DNA of 64,000 nucleotides from Bacilli bacterium. Lineage in GTDB: Bacteria; Bacillota_I; Bacilli_A; RF39; UBA660. The stretch is from the NCBI GenBank assembly GCA_900752905.1, contig CAADWX010000014.1, positions 25,853 to 89,852 of the forward strand. The letters run 5' to 3'. Both the position numbers and the translations under genes were made by a program. Below, piece by piece: positions 1 through 7,135 of this stretch (the stretch's first letter is position 1; each line of letters opens with the position of its first letter). The notes beneath the pieces are model-generated. The model was not told the DNA's origin, did not search any database, and saw nothing but the letters and a program-made list of their open reading frames with translations.

Positions 1-798
1 ATTTGTCGTACCAAAAAAAATCACTTTATCATTTAAGCCTAATTTATCTACTTTATTTTTTAATTCTTGTTCTAATTCACCTTCACCTATTAATAACAAA
101 ATTGAATTATTAATTTTTTCTTGCAATTTGTGAAAAACATCTATTAAGAATGATTGATTTTTTTGATAAGAAAAACGTGCTACATTTCCAATTACAAATT
201 TATTTTGTATATTTAATTGTTGCCTAACTAAATTTCTCTGATCTAAATCAAATGAAAATTTATCATAATCTATTGCATTATTAATTATTTCTATTTTATC
301 GACTGATTTTTCGCCAAACAACCATATACCCGCTTTTTTGGAGCAAGCCCAATAGTGATTTGCTTTAGTTATTTTTTTTCTATTCAACTTATCTAAAAAT
401 TTTCTTGGTAATCCAGAAGGCGTATTAGTATTATGTGAATGCGCAATAATATTTTTTACTTTCATGTTCTTAGCAATTAATAATGGCAAAATATTTGCTG
501 CTGATAACATATTTATATGTACTATTTTATAATTGTTATCAGCAATGATTTTTTTTAAGCCATAATAATATTTAATAGGTTTTTTCTTCATAGAAGTTAT
601 ATGATATATTTTACCCTTCATTTTTTTTATTTCGTCTTCAAAGCATAATTTTTCATATATCGAAACAAAATCAAATTGTACTTTAGATTTATCAATATTT
701 CTGTAATAATTCATTAAGTAGGTTTCCACCCCACCGATTTTATCATGCATACCGATTTGTAATACTCTAATTGGATTTTTTTTAGAAGCTTTTCCCAT
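1..798 (-). CDS. GT4-family glycosyltransferase (partial, 3' end outside window)
   Basis: The frame opens at an ATG on the minus strand (798-796) and runs without a stop to the window edge, giving 266 residues of the N-terminal part. It begins MGKASKKNPIRVLQIGMHDK followed by a GGVETY motif, the usual start of GT-B fold family-4 glycosyltransferases that move a nucleotide-sugar onto a lipid-linked or polysaccharide acceptor at the inner membrane face. A later stretch (VIGNVARFSYQKN, then LLLIGEGELE) matches the start of the donor-binding domain; the catalytic EX7E region lies outside the window. The start overlaps the end of the upstream DUF4422 gene by 17 bases, so the two are probably translated from one mRNA as part of a capsule or exopolysaccharide cluster. 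Donor and acceptor cannot be told. Confidence 0.85.
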   Translation of the reverse strand, partial: MGKASKKNPIRVLQIGMHDKIGGVETYLMNYYRNIDKSKVQFDFVSIYEKLCFEDEIKKMKGKIYHITSMKKKPIKYYYGLKKIIADNNYKIVHINMLSAANILPLLIAKNMKVKNIIAHSHNTNTPSGLPRKFLDKLNRKKITKANHYWACSKKAGIWLFGEKSVDKIEIINNAIDYDKFSFDLDQRNLVRQQLNIQNKFVIGNVARFSYQKNQSFLIDVFHKLQEKINNSILLLIGEGELEQELKNKVDKLGLNDKVIFFGTTN

Positions 799-1564
799 AT
801 TTTTTACCTAAAAACTTAGCTTTCAAAAAGCTAGTTCCTTTCTTCCACCAATTTACTTTTTCCATACTTATTACCTTTACTTCTTTATAAGAATATCCTT
901 TTGTATTTAACCATACATCAAGTAATAATTCTGATACTCTTCCATAAAATCTTGCATGAAAACTATCATATTTAGAATTATCCACTCTTTTTTCAAGTTC
1001 AAATAAAATATCAAATAACCATGTACAATATTCATCTAATTTATCTTTCTTCATTATAAACATATTAAACATATGAGCACTTCTTCTTGTTTTTAATTTA
1101 TCAAATTCTAACATGTACTCAGGATATCTTTCTTGTAATATTTGTCCTGTAATATCTAATGGCTCAATATACATAGTATGTTCATAGTGAGAATAAAGGT
1201 TTTCTATATAGTAATTCCTTTTTTTAGGAACAATTATATCTGTATTATTTAATAATTTACTTGCTTCATCTTTCGTTAAAACACTATTAAATAAATCTTT
1301 TTTATTTATCTTTTTTGAAGCAAAATGTCTTCTATAATGAGCAAGTCCTATATAATCTTCTTTTAAATTTTTCCATGCCCAATATAATCCTGTAAGTTCG
1401 CAAAAATAAGGATTTTTTAAAGATATATTATCTTTTGTATTATCTTTTTCATAACCTAAATCATTTTTACCTTCAGCACCAACTTGAAGTGGTAAATACA
1501 TCTTATCGCTAGGCATATCATATTTTTTATGAGTTGCGATTACTACTTTTATTTTTTTATTCAT
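782..1564 (-). CDS. DUF4422 capsular polysaccharide glycosyltransferase-like protein
   Basis: This 260-residue protein has the features of DUF4422 proteins: an early IKVVIATHKKYDMPSD stretch, a middle ENDxxNISxKNPYFCELTGLYW-like block and the AHYRRHF motif near residue 95. DUF4422 proteins occur in capsule and exopolysaccharide clusters and are regarded as glycosyltransferases. No signal peptide or membrane segment is seen, so it probably acts in the cytoplasm at the membrane surface. It lies between the sugar-phosphate transferase upstream and the GT4 gene downstream, which supports a role in building one repeat unit. A terminator-like hairpin separates it from the sugar transferase, so it may have its own promoter. 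Confidence 0.85.
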   Translation of the reverse strand: MNKKIKVVIATHKKYDMPSDKMYLPLQVGAEGKNDLGYEKDNTKDNISLKNPYFCELTGLYWAWKNLKEDYIGLAHYRRHFASKKINKKDLFNSVLTKDEASKLLNNTDIIVPKKRNYYIENLYSHYEHTMYIEPLDITGQILQERYPEYMLEFDKLKTRRSAHMFNMFIMKKDKLDEYCTWLFDILFELEKRVDNSKYDSFHARFYGRVSELLLDVWLNTKGYSYKEVKVISMEKVNWWKKGTSFLKAKFLGKKYGKSF

Positions 1565-1635
1565 AAAGTTTTACTCCCTCTATTACTAGTAAGTTCATTA
1601 TAACATAAATAACCTTAATTTTGATATATTTCTAC

Positions 1636-1662
1636 AAAAAAAGCCTAAAAATAAGCTTTTTA
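1636..1662 (-). terminator. Putative intrinsic terminator after the sugar transferase
   Basis: Read on the minus strand, an AAAAGCT / GGCTTTT stem with an AT-only loop is followed by a run of T. It overlaps the stop codon of the sugar transferase gene. The stem is short, so leakage into the next gene is likely. Confidence 0.5.
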
Positions 1663-2343
1663 TTTAGCACCATGTCTTGTAATCAGTGCTTTTATTGTTC
1701 TAAATATACATTTTATATCCAATGATATAGAGCAATTTTTTGCATAATAGTACTCTAATTCTAATCTTTTTTCATAATTAGTTGCACTTCTACCATTGGC
1801 TGCCCACCATCCTGTTATACCAGGTTTAACACTTTCATATATTTCATGGTTTCCATCATGTTCTTCAATTTCACCATCCACAAGTGGTCTTGGTCCTATT
1901 AAACTCATATCTCCTATAAATACATTTATAAATTGTGGTATTTCATCAAGAGATAATTTTCTTAATACTTTACCAGCTTTTGTTATTCTAGGATCATTAT
2001 CCAATTTTTGATTTTGTTTCCATTGTTCTTTATATTTTTTTATCTTTAATAATTTTTTTAATTCCTCATCTGCATTATATACCATTGTTCTAAATTTAAA
2101 TATATATATTTTTTTACCATTTTTTCCTATTCTTTTTTGTCTATAAAAAATACTATGGAAATCTCCAGTAATAATATAAGATATTTTTACAATAAGAGCT
2201 ATTGGTATTATAAATACCATTCCTATTAAAGATATTAATATATCGAATAATCTTTTTACAGCAAAGTATAGTTTTTTTGATTTTACTTTTTCTTTTGATT
2301 TTGTATTTATTTCAATTACATCTATTGTTTGTGTATTATCCAT
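1660..2343 (-). CDS. Undecaprenyl-phosphate sugar phosphotransferase (bacterial sugar transferase family)
   Basis: A 227-residue member of the PglC/WcaJ/CpsE family. It has one N-terminal hydrophobic segment (FDILISLIGMVFIIPIALIV, about residues 33-52), then the family blocks RQKRIGKNGK, FKFRTM, DPRITKAGKVLRK, SLDEIPQFINV, MSLIGPRP and PGITGWWAANGR. These enzymes move a sugar-1-phosphate from a nucleotide sugar to undecaprenyl phosphate, the first step of repeat-unit synthesis. At this length it is the minimal catalytic form, without the multi-pass N-terminal domain of WcaJ or CpsE. It is transcribed ahead of the DUF4422 and GT4 genes, which fits its initiating role. The sugar is not determinable. 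Confidence 0.92.
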   Translation of the reverse strand: MDNTQTIDVIEINTKSKEKVKSKKLYFAVKRLFDILISLIGMVFIIPIALIVKISYIITGDFHSIFYRQKRIGKNGKKIYIFKFRTMVYNADEELKKLLKIKKYKEQWKQNQKLDNDPRITKAGKVLRKLSLDEIPQFINVFIGDMSLIGPRPLVDGEIEEHDGNHEIYESVKPGITGWWAANGRSATNYEKRLELEYYYAKNCSISLDIKCIFRTIKALITRHGAK

Positions 2344-2435
2344 AATTTACCATTCCCTTATTTTATTAGTTTTTCTTTGTAATTTGATTATAACACATAT
2401 ATAGATTTTTTTCGACATTTTTTATAATTTTGTAT

Positions 2436-2463
2436 AAAAAAAATAGATAAATAATCTATTTTT
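2436..2463 (-). terminator. Intrinsic terminator of the NERD gene
   Basis: On the minus strand AAAATAGAT pairs with ATCTATTTT across an AT-rich loop, followed by a T run. The hairpin overlaps the stop codon of the gene that ends at 2456. Confidence 0.6.
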
Positions 2464-3211
2464 GTTTTCTTACTATAAATTTACATTTAGGGTAATTACT
2501 ACACCCTTTAAAATAACCATATCTACCTTTTTTATCAATTATATTTCCTCCACATTTTGGACATATATTATTTTTTATTAATTCATTTGTTTGTTCTTTT
2601 TTTTCATTTATTATACTGTTATGTTGTCTTCTCTTTTTTTTATCATTTATATTTAGTTTAATTATTTTTTCGTATATATTTTCTACATTACCTTCTAGGA
2701 TAATTTCTTTATTGTTAAGAATAAAATTTATTAAATCTGAATCAAATACTATATTTGCATCGTTTGTACTAATTCTTAATTCTGCAGTTTTTAAAAAACA
2801 TATTATTGATATAAACTTTTGATATTCTATATTAAGTAATTTTTCTAATGTTTTTATATGAAAATAATTTTGTCTTATCGGGTTACTTATATAATTTATC
2901 TTTTTCTTTTTTACAATTTGTGTCCAATTATCTTTATATTGGTTTCCAGTTATTAATCCATAGTATCCTTTTGTTTCTATAACATAAATACCATATTTAG
3001 ATATTACTATATGATCAATTTGGCATGTTTTACCATCTACCTCGACCATTATATCATTTAATACCTTGTATTCATCAGGTAATTTTTTTAATTCTTTTGA
3101 AATATGCTTTTCTGTACATTGTCCTCTTAATGTAGGATATATTTTATAAAATAGTCTAGGTAATACAACAAGAGTAAGAATAGTTACAATTATATAATTT
3201 ATTAATAACAT
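2456..3211 (-). CDS. Membrane-anchored NERD-domain protein with a topoisomerase-type zinc ribbon
   Basis: A 251-residue protein in three parts. Residues 1-20 form a hydrophobic anchor. Residues about 35-145 form a NERD (nuclease-related) domain with the core motifs CQIDHIVIS and GIYVIETKGY, which carry the Asp and Glu/Lys of the restriction-endonuclease-like active site. The C-terminal 30 residues form a zinc ribbon (CPKCGG then CSNYPKC) like those at the end of DNA topoisomerase I. The combination suggests a membrane-tethered nucleic-acid enzyme, but the biological role of NERD proteins is not settled. It ends one base before the ASCH gene's frame begins on the same strand, so it is the last gene of a run starting at 4129. 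Confidence 0.85.
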   Translation of the reverse strand: MLLINYIIVTILTLVVLPRLFYKIYPTLRGQCTEKHISKELKKLPDEYKVLNDIMVEVDGKTCQIDHIVISKYGIYVIETKGYYGLITGNQYKDNWTQIVKKKKINYISNPIRQNYFHIKTLEKLLNIEYQKFISIICFLKTAELRISTNDANIVFDSDLINFILNNKEIILEGNVENIYEKIIKLNINDKKKRRQHNSIINEKKEQTNELIKNNICPKCGGNIIDKKGRYGYFKGCSNYPKCKFIVRKQK

Positions 3212-3212
3212 T

Positions 3213-3596
3213 TTATTTTCCTTCGTAATTCCATAAACCTAATTTACCATTTATATAAATAGGTTTATCATATTTTTTTATATTTTCTAGTTTCCATGCA
3301 TAGTTAGCGACATGGCCATGATTTCCATATACTAATTTATTTTCTTGTTCTAATTTTTCTTGGAATTCATTATCTACTTTTATACAGTCTATTAAATCTG
3401 CTTCTCCTATAATTGCTCCATATTCATGGTGTAAATTATATATTTCAAATTTACTATTATGTTCTTTTTCTAATGATTTACCAGCATGTATTAATATTTT
3501 ACCTCTATAATTTGTTTTCCAGCTTCTAAATTCATATTTTTTATAACCATCTATTATCAATGTAGCCCAAGGTTGTTTTATTGTAAGTACTTTCAT
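3213..3596 (-). CDS. ASCH-domain protein
   Basis: The ATG at 3596-3594 is preferred over an earlier in-frame start because it forms an ATGA overlap with the stop of the upstream gene, a sign of translational coupling. The protein (127 residues) begins MKVLTIKQPWATLIIDGYKK and continues with FRSWKTNYRGKILIHAG, the hallmark of ASCH domains (PUA-like beta barrel). ASCH domains bind RNA or modified nucleotides, and some members hydrolyse N4-acetylcytidine. No substrate can be assigned here. It sits between a Tim44-like zinc-ribbon gene and a NERD gene on the same strand, spaced by one base from the latter, so the three form an operon-like unit. Confidence 0.85.
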   Translation of the reverse strand: MKVLTIKQPWATLIIDGYKKYEFRSWKTNYRGKILIHAGKSLEKEHNSKFEIYNLHHEYGAIIGEADLIDCIKVDNEFQEKLEQENKLVYGNHGHVANYAWKLENIKKYDKPIYINGKLGLWNYEGK

Positions 3597-4129
3597 TTTA
3601 TGTCTGTTAATATCCAATCATAATCTTCTAGATTATAACTTGTACCACAATATGAACATATCCCTGTATTATTTGAATCTATATTAGCCCCACAACCTGG
3701 ACATTTTTTTGTAATACCCAATTCTTTAGTATTTTTATTTTTAGAGAATGTTAAATAATTATTTTTTTCTACTCTGTGTGTATTTATTCCTGATTTAAAA
3801 TTACCTGTTGATGAATCTATTTTATAGTCCATATATCTAGATATTAGTAAAACATCTATTTTATATTGTGTATCTGTTTCGTATATTTTTAATATATCTG
3901 TTGATTTTACATTTAATTCATCATACATTTGTCTTTCATTATTTTGTTTTAATTGTTGTGTTAGTGTTGTATATTTTGAATATAATTCATTGCTTATTTT
4001 ATGTTTTACTCTATCCATATCATACATCATAATACTTGATAATAACATTATAAATGTATTATCTACTTTTGCTATAAAACTGCTTTCTGAAAAAGTTGAA
4101 TCTATATTTACTAAGTCTTGTATAGTCAT
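3593..4129 (-). CDS. Tim44-like domain protein with C-terminal zinc ribbon (cytosolic form)
   Basis: A 178-residue protein with no signal peptide. The central part (FIAKVDNTFIMLLSSIMMYD to about residue 130) resembles the Tim44-like/NTF2-type domain of the two genes upstream, including a helix followed by YSKYTTLTQQL that parallels YNQYAMQLDTM there. The C-terminus carries a two-knuckle zinc ribbon (CPGCGANIDSN then CSYCG) followed by a Trp-containing tail, as in the paralogues. It therefore looks like a soluble relative of the two membrane-anchored proteins at 4199-5936. Function unknown. The pairing with ASCH and NERD genes hints at a nucleic-acid or membrane-stress role but does not prove it. 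Confidence 0.7.
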   Translation of the reverse strand: MTIQDLVNIDSTFSESSFIAKVDNTFIMLLSSIMMYDMDRVKHKISNELYSKYTTLTQQLKQNNERQMYDELNVKSTDILKIYETDTQYKIDVLLISRYMDYKIDSSTGNFKSGINTHRVEKNNYLTFSKNKNTKELGITKKCPGCGANIDSNNTGICSYCGTSYNLEDYDWILTDIK

Positions 4130-4171
4130 AATTCTTACCTTCTTTCTATATTAATAATATCACATATAAGT

Positions 4172-4200
4172 AAAAAAGTAATATACTTTATTACTTTTTT
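4172..4200 (-). terminator. Intrinsic terminator of the downstream Tim44-like paralogue
   Basis: AAAAAAGTAAT and ATTACTTTTTT form a stem on the minus strand, followed by T residues. It coincides with the stop codon of the gene ending at 4199. An almost identical hairpin ends the paralogous gene at 5100. Confidence 0.65.
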
Positions 4201-5032
4201 ACCATTGACTTTTTGTTTGCTTTTTTGTCATTACCCAATTTTCACCATTTTTAGTTATTATTGATCCACAGAATTCACATTTTTGTGATGCATTATTATT
4301 AAGTGGTGCATGACAATTTGGACAAGTTTTTGAAGAAGATTCTTTACTGCATACAAATTTCATTTCATAGTAATTTGTTACTAATCTATTTTTACTACCT
4401 CTTATTACTTTTCCATTTTTTACAATATAATCATTTAATGAAATTACCATTTGAATTGTTATTTCGATATTTCCATTTTCTTCTTTTATTCCGGTTACAT
4501 ATGTTCTTAATAATTTGTAATTATTCATTATATTTTGTTCATTTTTTATTTTCATTGTATCTAATTGCATAGCATATTGATTGTAAAGTTCATCTGTTAA
4601 TTTATTTCTTAATGTATCATAATCAAAATTCATCCATGCATTTTGTATTTCTACATAATCATTAAATCTATCTGTTGCGAATTTATTATAATCATAATTT
4701 GGAATATATTCTTTTATCTTATTTATTGGGACAATATTTGGTGCGATTTGTCGAAGCATCTTCTTTCCATCTTTTTTAATACTATTAAATAATACAATTA
4801 CTATAATAATTATAAAAATAACTGATTCTAATATTCCACCCTTACTACTTCCACTATGACTACTACTTGATGATGAGCTACTCCAATCACTTGAACTACT
4901 TGACCAACTACTACCTCCTGAATCATAGCTTGTATCAAAGCCTGAATCAGCTTTTACTCTTTGTGTGTTTCCTATAATTAATAATACTGGTATTATTAAT
5001 ATTAGAAAAATCCATAATTTATTTTTTTTCAT
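4199..5032 (-). CDS. Secreted/membrane Tim44-like zinc-ribbon protein, copy A
   Basis: A 277-residue protein. Residues 1-28 are a signal-like segment (MKKNKLWIFLILIIPVLLII), followed by a serine-rich linker (about 35-63), a second hydrophobic segment (about 67-83), a Tim44-like domain (about 90-230, with FNDYVEIQNAWMNFDYDTLR) and a C-terminal zinc ribbon (CPNCHAPLNNN then CEFCG). Tim44-like domains are NTF2-like folds that bind lipids or proteins. If both hydrophobic segments span the membrane, the domain and ribbon face the cytoplasm. It is a close tandem duplicate of the gene at 5100-5936: the first 50 or so residues, a central 50-residue block and the C-terminus are almost identical, while the transmembrane region and part of the domain differ. 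Function unknown. Confidence 0.75.
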   Translation of the reverse strand: MKKNKLWIFLILIIPVLLIIGNTQRVKADSGFDTSYDSGGSSWSSSSSDWSSSSSSSSHSGSSKGGILESVIFIIIIVIVLFNSIKKDGKKMLRQIAPNIVPINKIKEYIPNYDYNKFATDRFNDYVEIQNAWMNFDYDTLRNKLTDELYNQYAMQLDTMKIKNEQNIMNNYKLLRTYVTGIKEENGNIEITIQMVISLNDYIVKNGKVIRGSKNRLVTNYYEMKFVCSKESSSKTCPNCHAPLNNNASQKCEFCGSIITKNGENWVMTKKQTKSQW

Positions 5033-5073
5033 AATGTACTCCTTCTACTATATATATATAATAGCACAAATAG

Positions 5074-5102
5074 AAAAAAGTAATACATTTTATTACTTTT
5101 TA
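5074..5102 (-). terminator. Intrinsic terminator of Tim44-like copy B
   Basis: AAAAAGTAATA and TATTACTTTTT form the stem, with T residues following on the minus strand. It overlaps the stop of the gene ending at 5100 and is a near-copy of the hairpin at 4172-4200. Confidence 0.65.
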
Positions 5103-5936
5103 CCATTGTCTTTTTGTTTGTTTTTTCGTCATTACCCAATTTTCACCAGTTTTAGTTATTACAGATCCACAATATTCACAAACCTGTGATGCATTATTAT
5201 TAAGTGGTGCATGACAATTTGGACATTTACTTATTACATTTGATTTATTACATATAAATTTCATTTCATAAAGTGAATTAATTCTTTTGTTTTTGTTTCC
5301 TCTTACGATACGGGCATTCTGTACTATATAATCATAGAAAGATATAACTGAATTTATAGTTACCTCTATATTACCATTTTCTTCTTTTATATCTGTTATA
5401 TATGTCATTCTATGACTAAAATCTCTCATTATATTTTGTTCATTTTTTATTTTCATTGTATCCAATTGCATAGCATATTGATTGTAAAGTTCATCTGTTA
5501 ATTTATTTCTTAATGTATCATAGTCAAAATTCATCCATGCATTTTGTATTTCTACATAATCATTAAATCTATCTGATACAAACTTATTATAATCGAAATC
5601 TGGAATAAATTTCTTTATATAATCTTCTGGTAATGATTGTGGTGTTATACCTGGAATACCATTTAATGATTTAGCTTTTGATAGTATTACAATCATAATT
5701 ACTATAAATGGAATAAAAAATATTATCACACTTATAATTCCTCCACCACCACTGCTACTAGTACTTGATGAATAATCACTACTTGACCAATCACTTGAAC
5801 TACTTGACCAGCTACTTCCTCCTGAATCATAGCTTGTATCAAAGCCTGAATCAGCTTTTACTCTTTGTGTGTTTCCTATAATTAATAAAACAGGTATTAT
5901 TAATATTAGAAAAATCCATAATTTATTCTTTTTCAT
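5100..5936 (-). CDS. Secreted/membrane Tim44-like zinc-ribbon protein, copy B
   Basis: A 278-residue paralogue of copy A with the same order: signal-like N-terminus (same first residues), Ser/Gly-rich linker, a hydrophobic segment (IISVIIFFIPFIVIMIVIL), Tim44-like domain with FNDYVEIQNAWMNFDYDTLR, and zinc ribbon CPNCHAPLNNN / CEYCG. The gap between the copies is 67 bases including a terminator, so each is probably an independent unit. The N-terminal, central and C-terminal identity set against divergent segments in between suggests a recent duplication followed by selection or gene conversion. Many Bacillota encode such Ser-rich Tim44/zinc-ribbon proteins, but I know of no assigned function. 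Confidence 0.75.
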   Translation of the reverse strand: MKKNKLWIFLILIIPVLLIIGNTQRVKADSGFDTSYDSGGSSWSSSSSDWSSSDYSSSTSSSGGGGIISVIIFFIPFIVIMIVILSKAKSLNGIPGITPQSLPEDYIKKFIPDFDYNKFVSDRFNDYVEIQNAWMNFDYDTLRNKLTDELYNQYAMQLDTMKIKNEQNIMRDFSHRMTYITDIKEENGNIEVTINSVISFYDYIVQNARIVRGNKNKRINSLYEMKFICNKSNVISKCPNCHAPLNNNASQVCEYCGSVITKTGENWVMTKKQTKRQW

Positions 5937-5978
5937 AAATTAGCTCCTTCTACCATAACTATATATATAATAGCACAA

Positions 5979-6017
5979 AAAAAGTATTAAATAAATTAAT
6001 ATTTACCCAATACTTTT
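5979..6017 (-). terminator. Intrinsic terminator overlapping the 3' end of the 196-residue gene
   Basis: AAAGTATT and AATACTTTTTTT pair on the minus strand around an AT-rich loop. The hairpin begins inside the last codons of the gene ending at 5996. Confidence 0.45.
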
Positions 6018-6586
6018 ATTTTTCCTATTTCTATATCATTATTCCACAATTTACATGAATCATCATTATTATCTTTATAATTGCAATTTTTATTTTCACA
6101 GTTATCACATGATTTTTTTATATGACTTTTTATATCTTCTTTTTCACTATTTTTTAAATAAGAAGATATTTTTTTATAAAATTCTTTTTCATTAACAATT
6201 TTTTTTAGTATGTCTTCTAATGGTGTAATTTCTATAGATGTAGTTTTAATTCTTCCCTTTATTCTATTTTTTTTAAATTCTTTATTTATGATTTTTTTTA
6301 ATTCAATTAAGTCTAATTCAAAAGTAGTTTTACTATTACGTATTATGTAATTATACAAATTTTCTAATTCCCATACTCCATTTAGATTTTCTTTATTTAT
6401 AATATATTTATCATTTTCTAATTTTATAAAATATGTATTTATATCATTTTCTAATTCTACTTTATAGTTTTTATTTAAGATATCTTTAATAAATTCATAT
6501 TCATTTGTTGTTACAAATAATTCATCATAAGAATTCTTCTTTTTTATTAGCATTAAGCTTAATAACCAAGTTGTATCTATTTTCAT
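5996..6586 (-). CDS. Hypothetical protein, cotranscribed with an AbrB/MraZ-fold regulator
   Basis: I do not recognise this 196-residue protein. The ATG at 6586 is chosen because AGGTGAT lies 6 bases upstream and overlaps the stop codon of the preceding gene; a GTG start 9 bases earlier falls inside that ribosome site. The protein is Lys/Glu/Asn-rich with predicted helices and a C-terminal cysteine group (CDNCENKNCNYKDNNDDSC) that could bind a metal. Ten bases separate it from the stop of the MraZ-fold gene, so the two are probably one operon. No homologous domain is evident by eye. Confidence 0.6.
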   Translation of the reverse strand: MKIDTTWLLSLMLIKKKNSYDELFVTTNEYEFIKDILNKNYKVELENDINTYFIKLENDKYIINKENLNGVWELENLYNYIIRNSKTTFELDLIELKKIINKEFKKNRIKGRIKTTSIEITPLEDILKKIVNEKEFYKKISSYLKNSEKEDIKSHIKKSCDNCENKNCNYKDNNDDSCKLWNNDIEIGKIKVLGKY

Positions 6587-6595
6587 ATTTATCAC

Positions 6596-7036
6596 CTAAA
6601 TCCTTTTATTTTTTTCATATACTTTTATACATGGATAAAAATCACTATATAAGTTTTCATATGAACCCTCATACGCAAGTATTGAAGATGATGGTTCAAA
6701 ATCTAACTCTTCACATATTGATTGTGGTAAAATGAATCTTCCATTTTTATCCGTTTCTTTCTTACCATCAAATTCTACTGCAATAGTACGTAATTCATTA
6801 ATAGCTTTATTATATATATCACTATTATATTCTGAATTTCTTAATATAGTTTCTAGTTTATTTTTATATTCTATAATTTTTTTATAGGCTAGAATTGTAA
6901 GATAATCATTACCAGAAATATAACGACATATAAGTATATCATTCTTTTCAACTCCTGTTTTTTTAGGAATTGTTATTCTTCTTTTATCATCGATTTTAAG
7001 AGTACCCGTACCTAAAATTATATCTTCACCAAACAT
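6596..7036 (-). CDS. Double AbrB/MraZ-fold transcriptional regulator
   Basis: The start at 7036 follows an AAAGGGGG ribosome site; an upstream in-frame Met at 7093 lacks one. The 146-residue protein has two copies of a swapped-hairpin AbrB-like motif: GTGTLKIDDKRRITIPKK near residue 10 and TDKNGRFILPQSICEEL near residue 100. The two DxxxR signatures (DDKRR and DKNGR) are the arrangement seen in MraZ, a DNA-binding regulator of the division cluster. Length is close to MraZ, but the sequence between the repeats differs and no mraW or fts gene is nearby, so this is a relative and not the dcw-cluster MraZ. It may regulate itself and the downstream hypothetical gene. Confidence 0.65.
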   Translation of the reverse strand: MFGEDIILGTGTLKIDDKRRITIPKKTGVEKNDILICRYISGNDYLTILAYKKIIEYKNKLETILRNSEYNSDIYNKAINELRTIAVEFDGKKETDKNGRFILPQSICEELDFEPSSSILAYEGSYENLYSDFYPCIKVYEKNKRI

Positions 7037-7105
7037 ATTTTTCCCCCTTTTTTTACATTTGGTTATTCTAGCACATGTTTTATTATATTTCAAGCTATTT
7101 TTAAA

Positions 7106-7135
7106 GAAAAAAAGCTATTTTTAGTATAGCTTTTA
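7106..7135 (-). terminator. Intrinsic terminator of mgtA
   Basis: AAAAGCTATA and TATAGCTTTTTTT-like arms form a strong stem immediately after the mgtA stop on the minus strand, followed by a T run. Confidence 0.7.
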
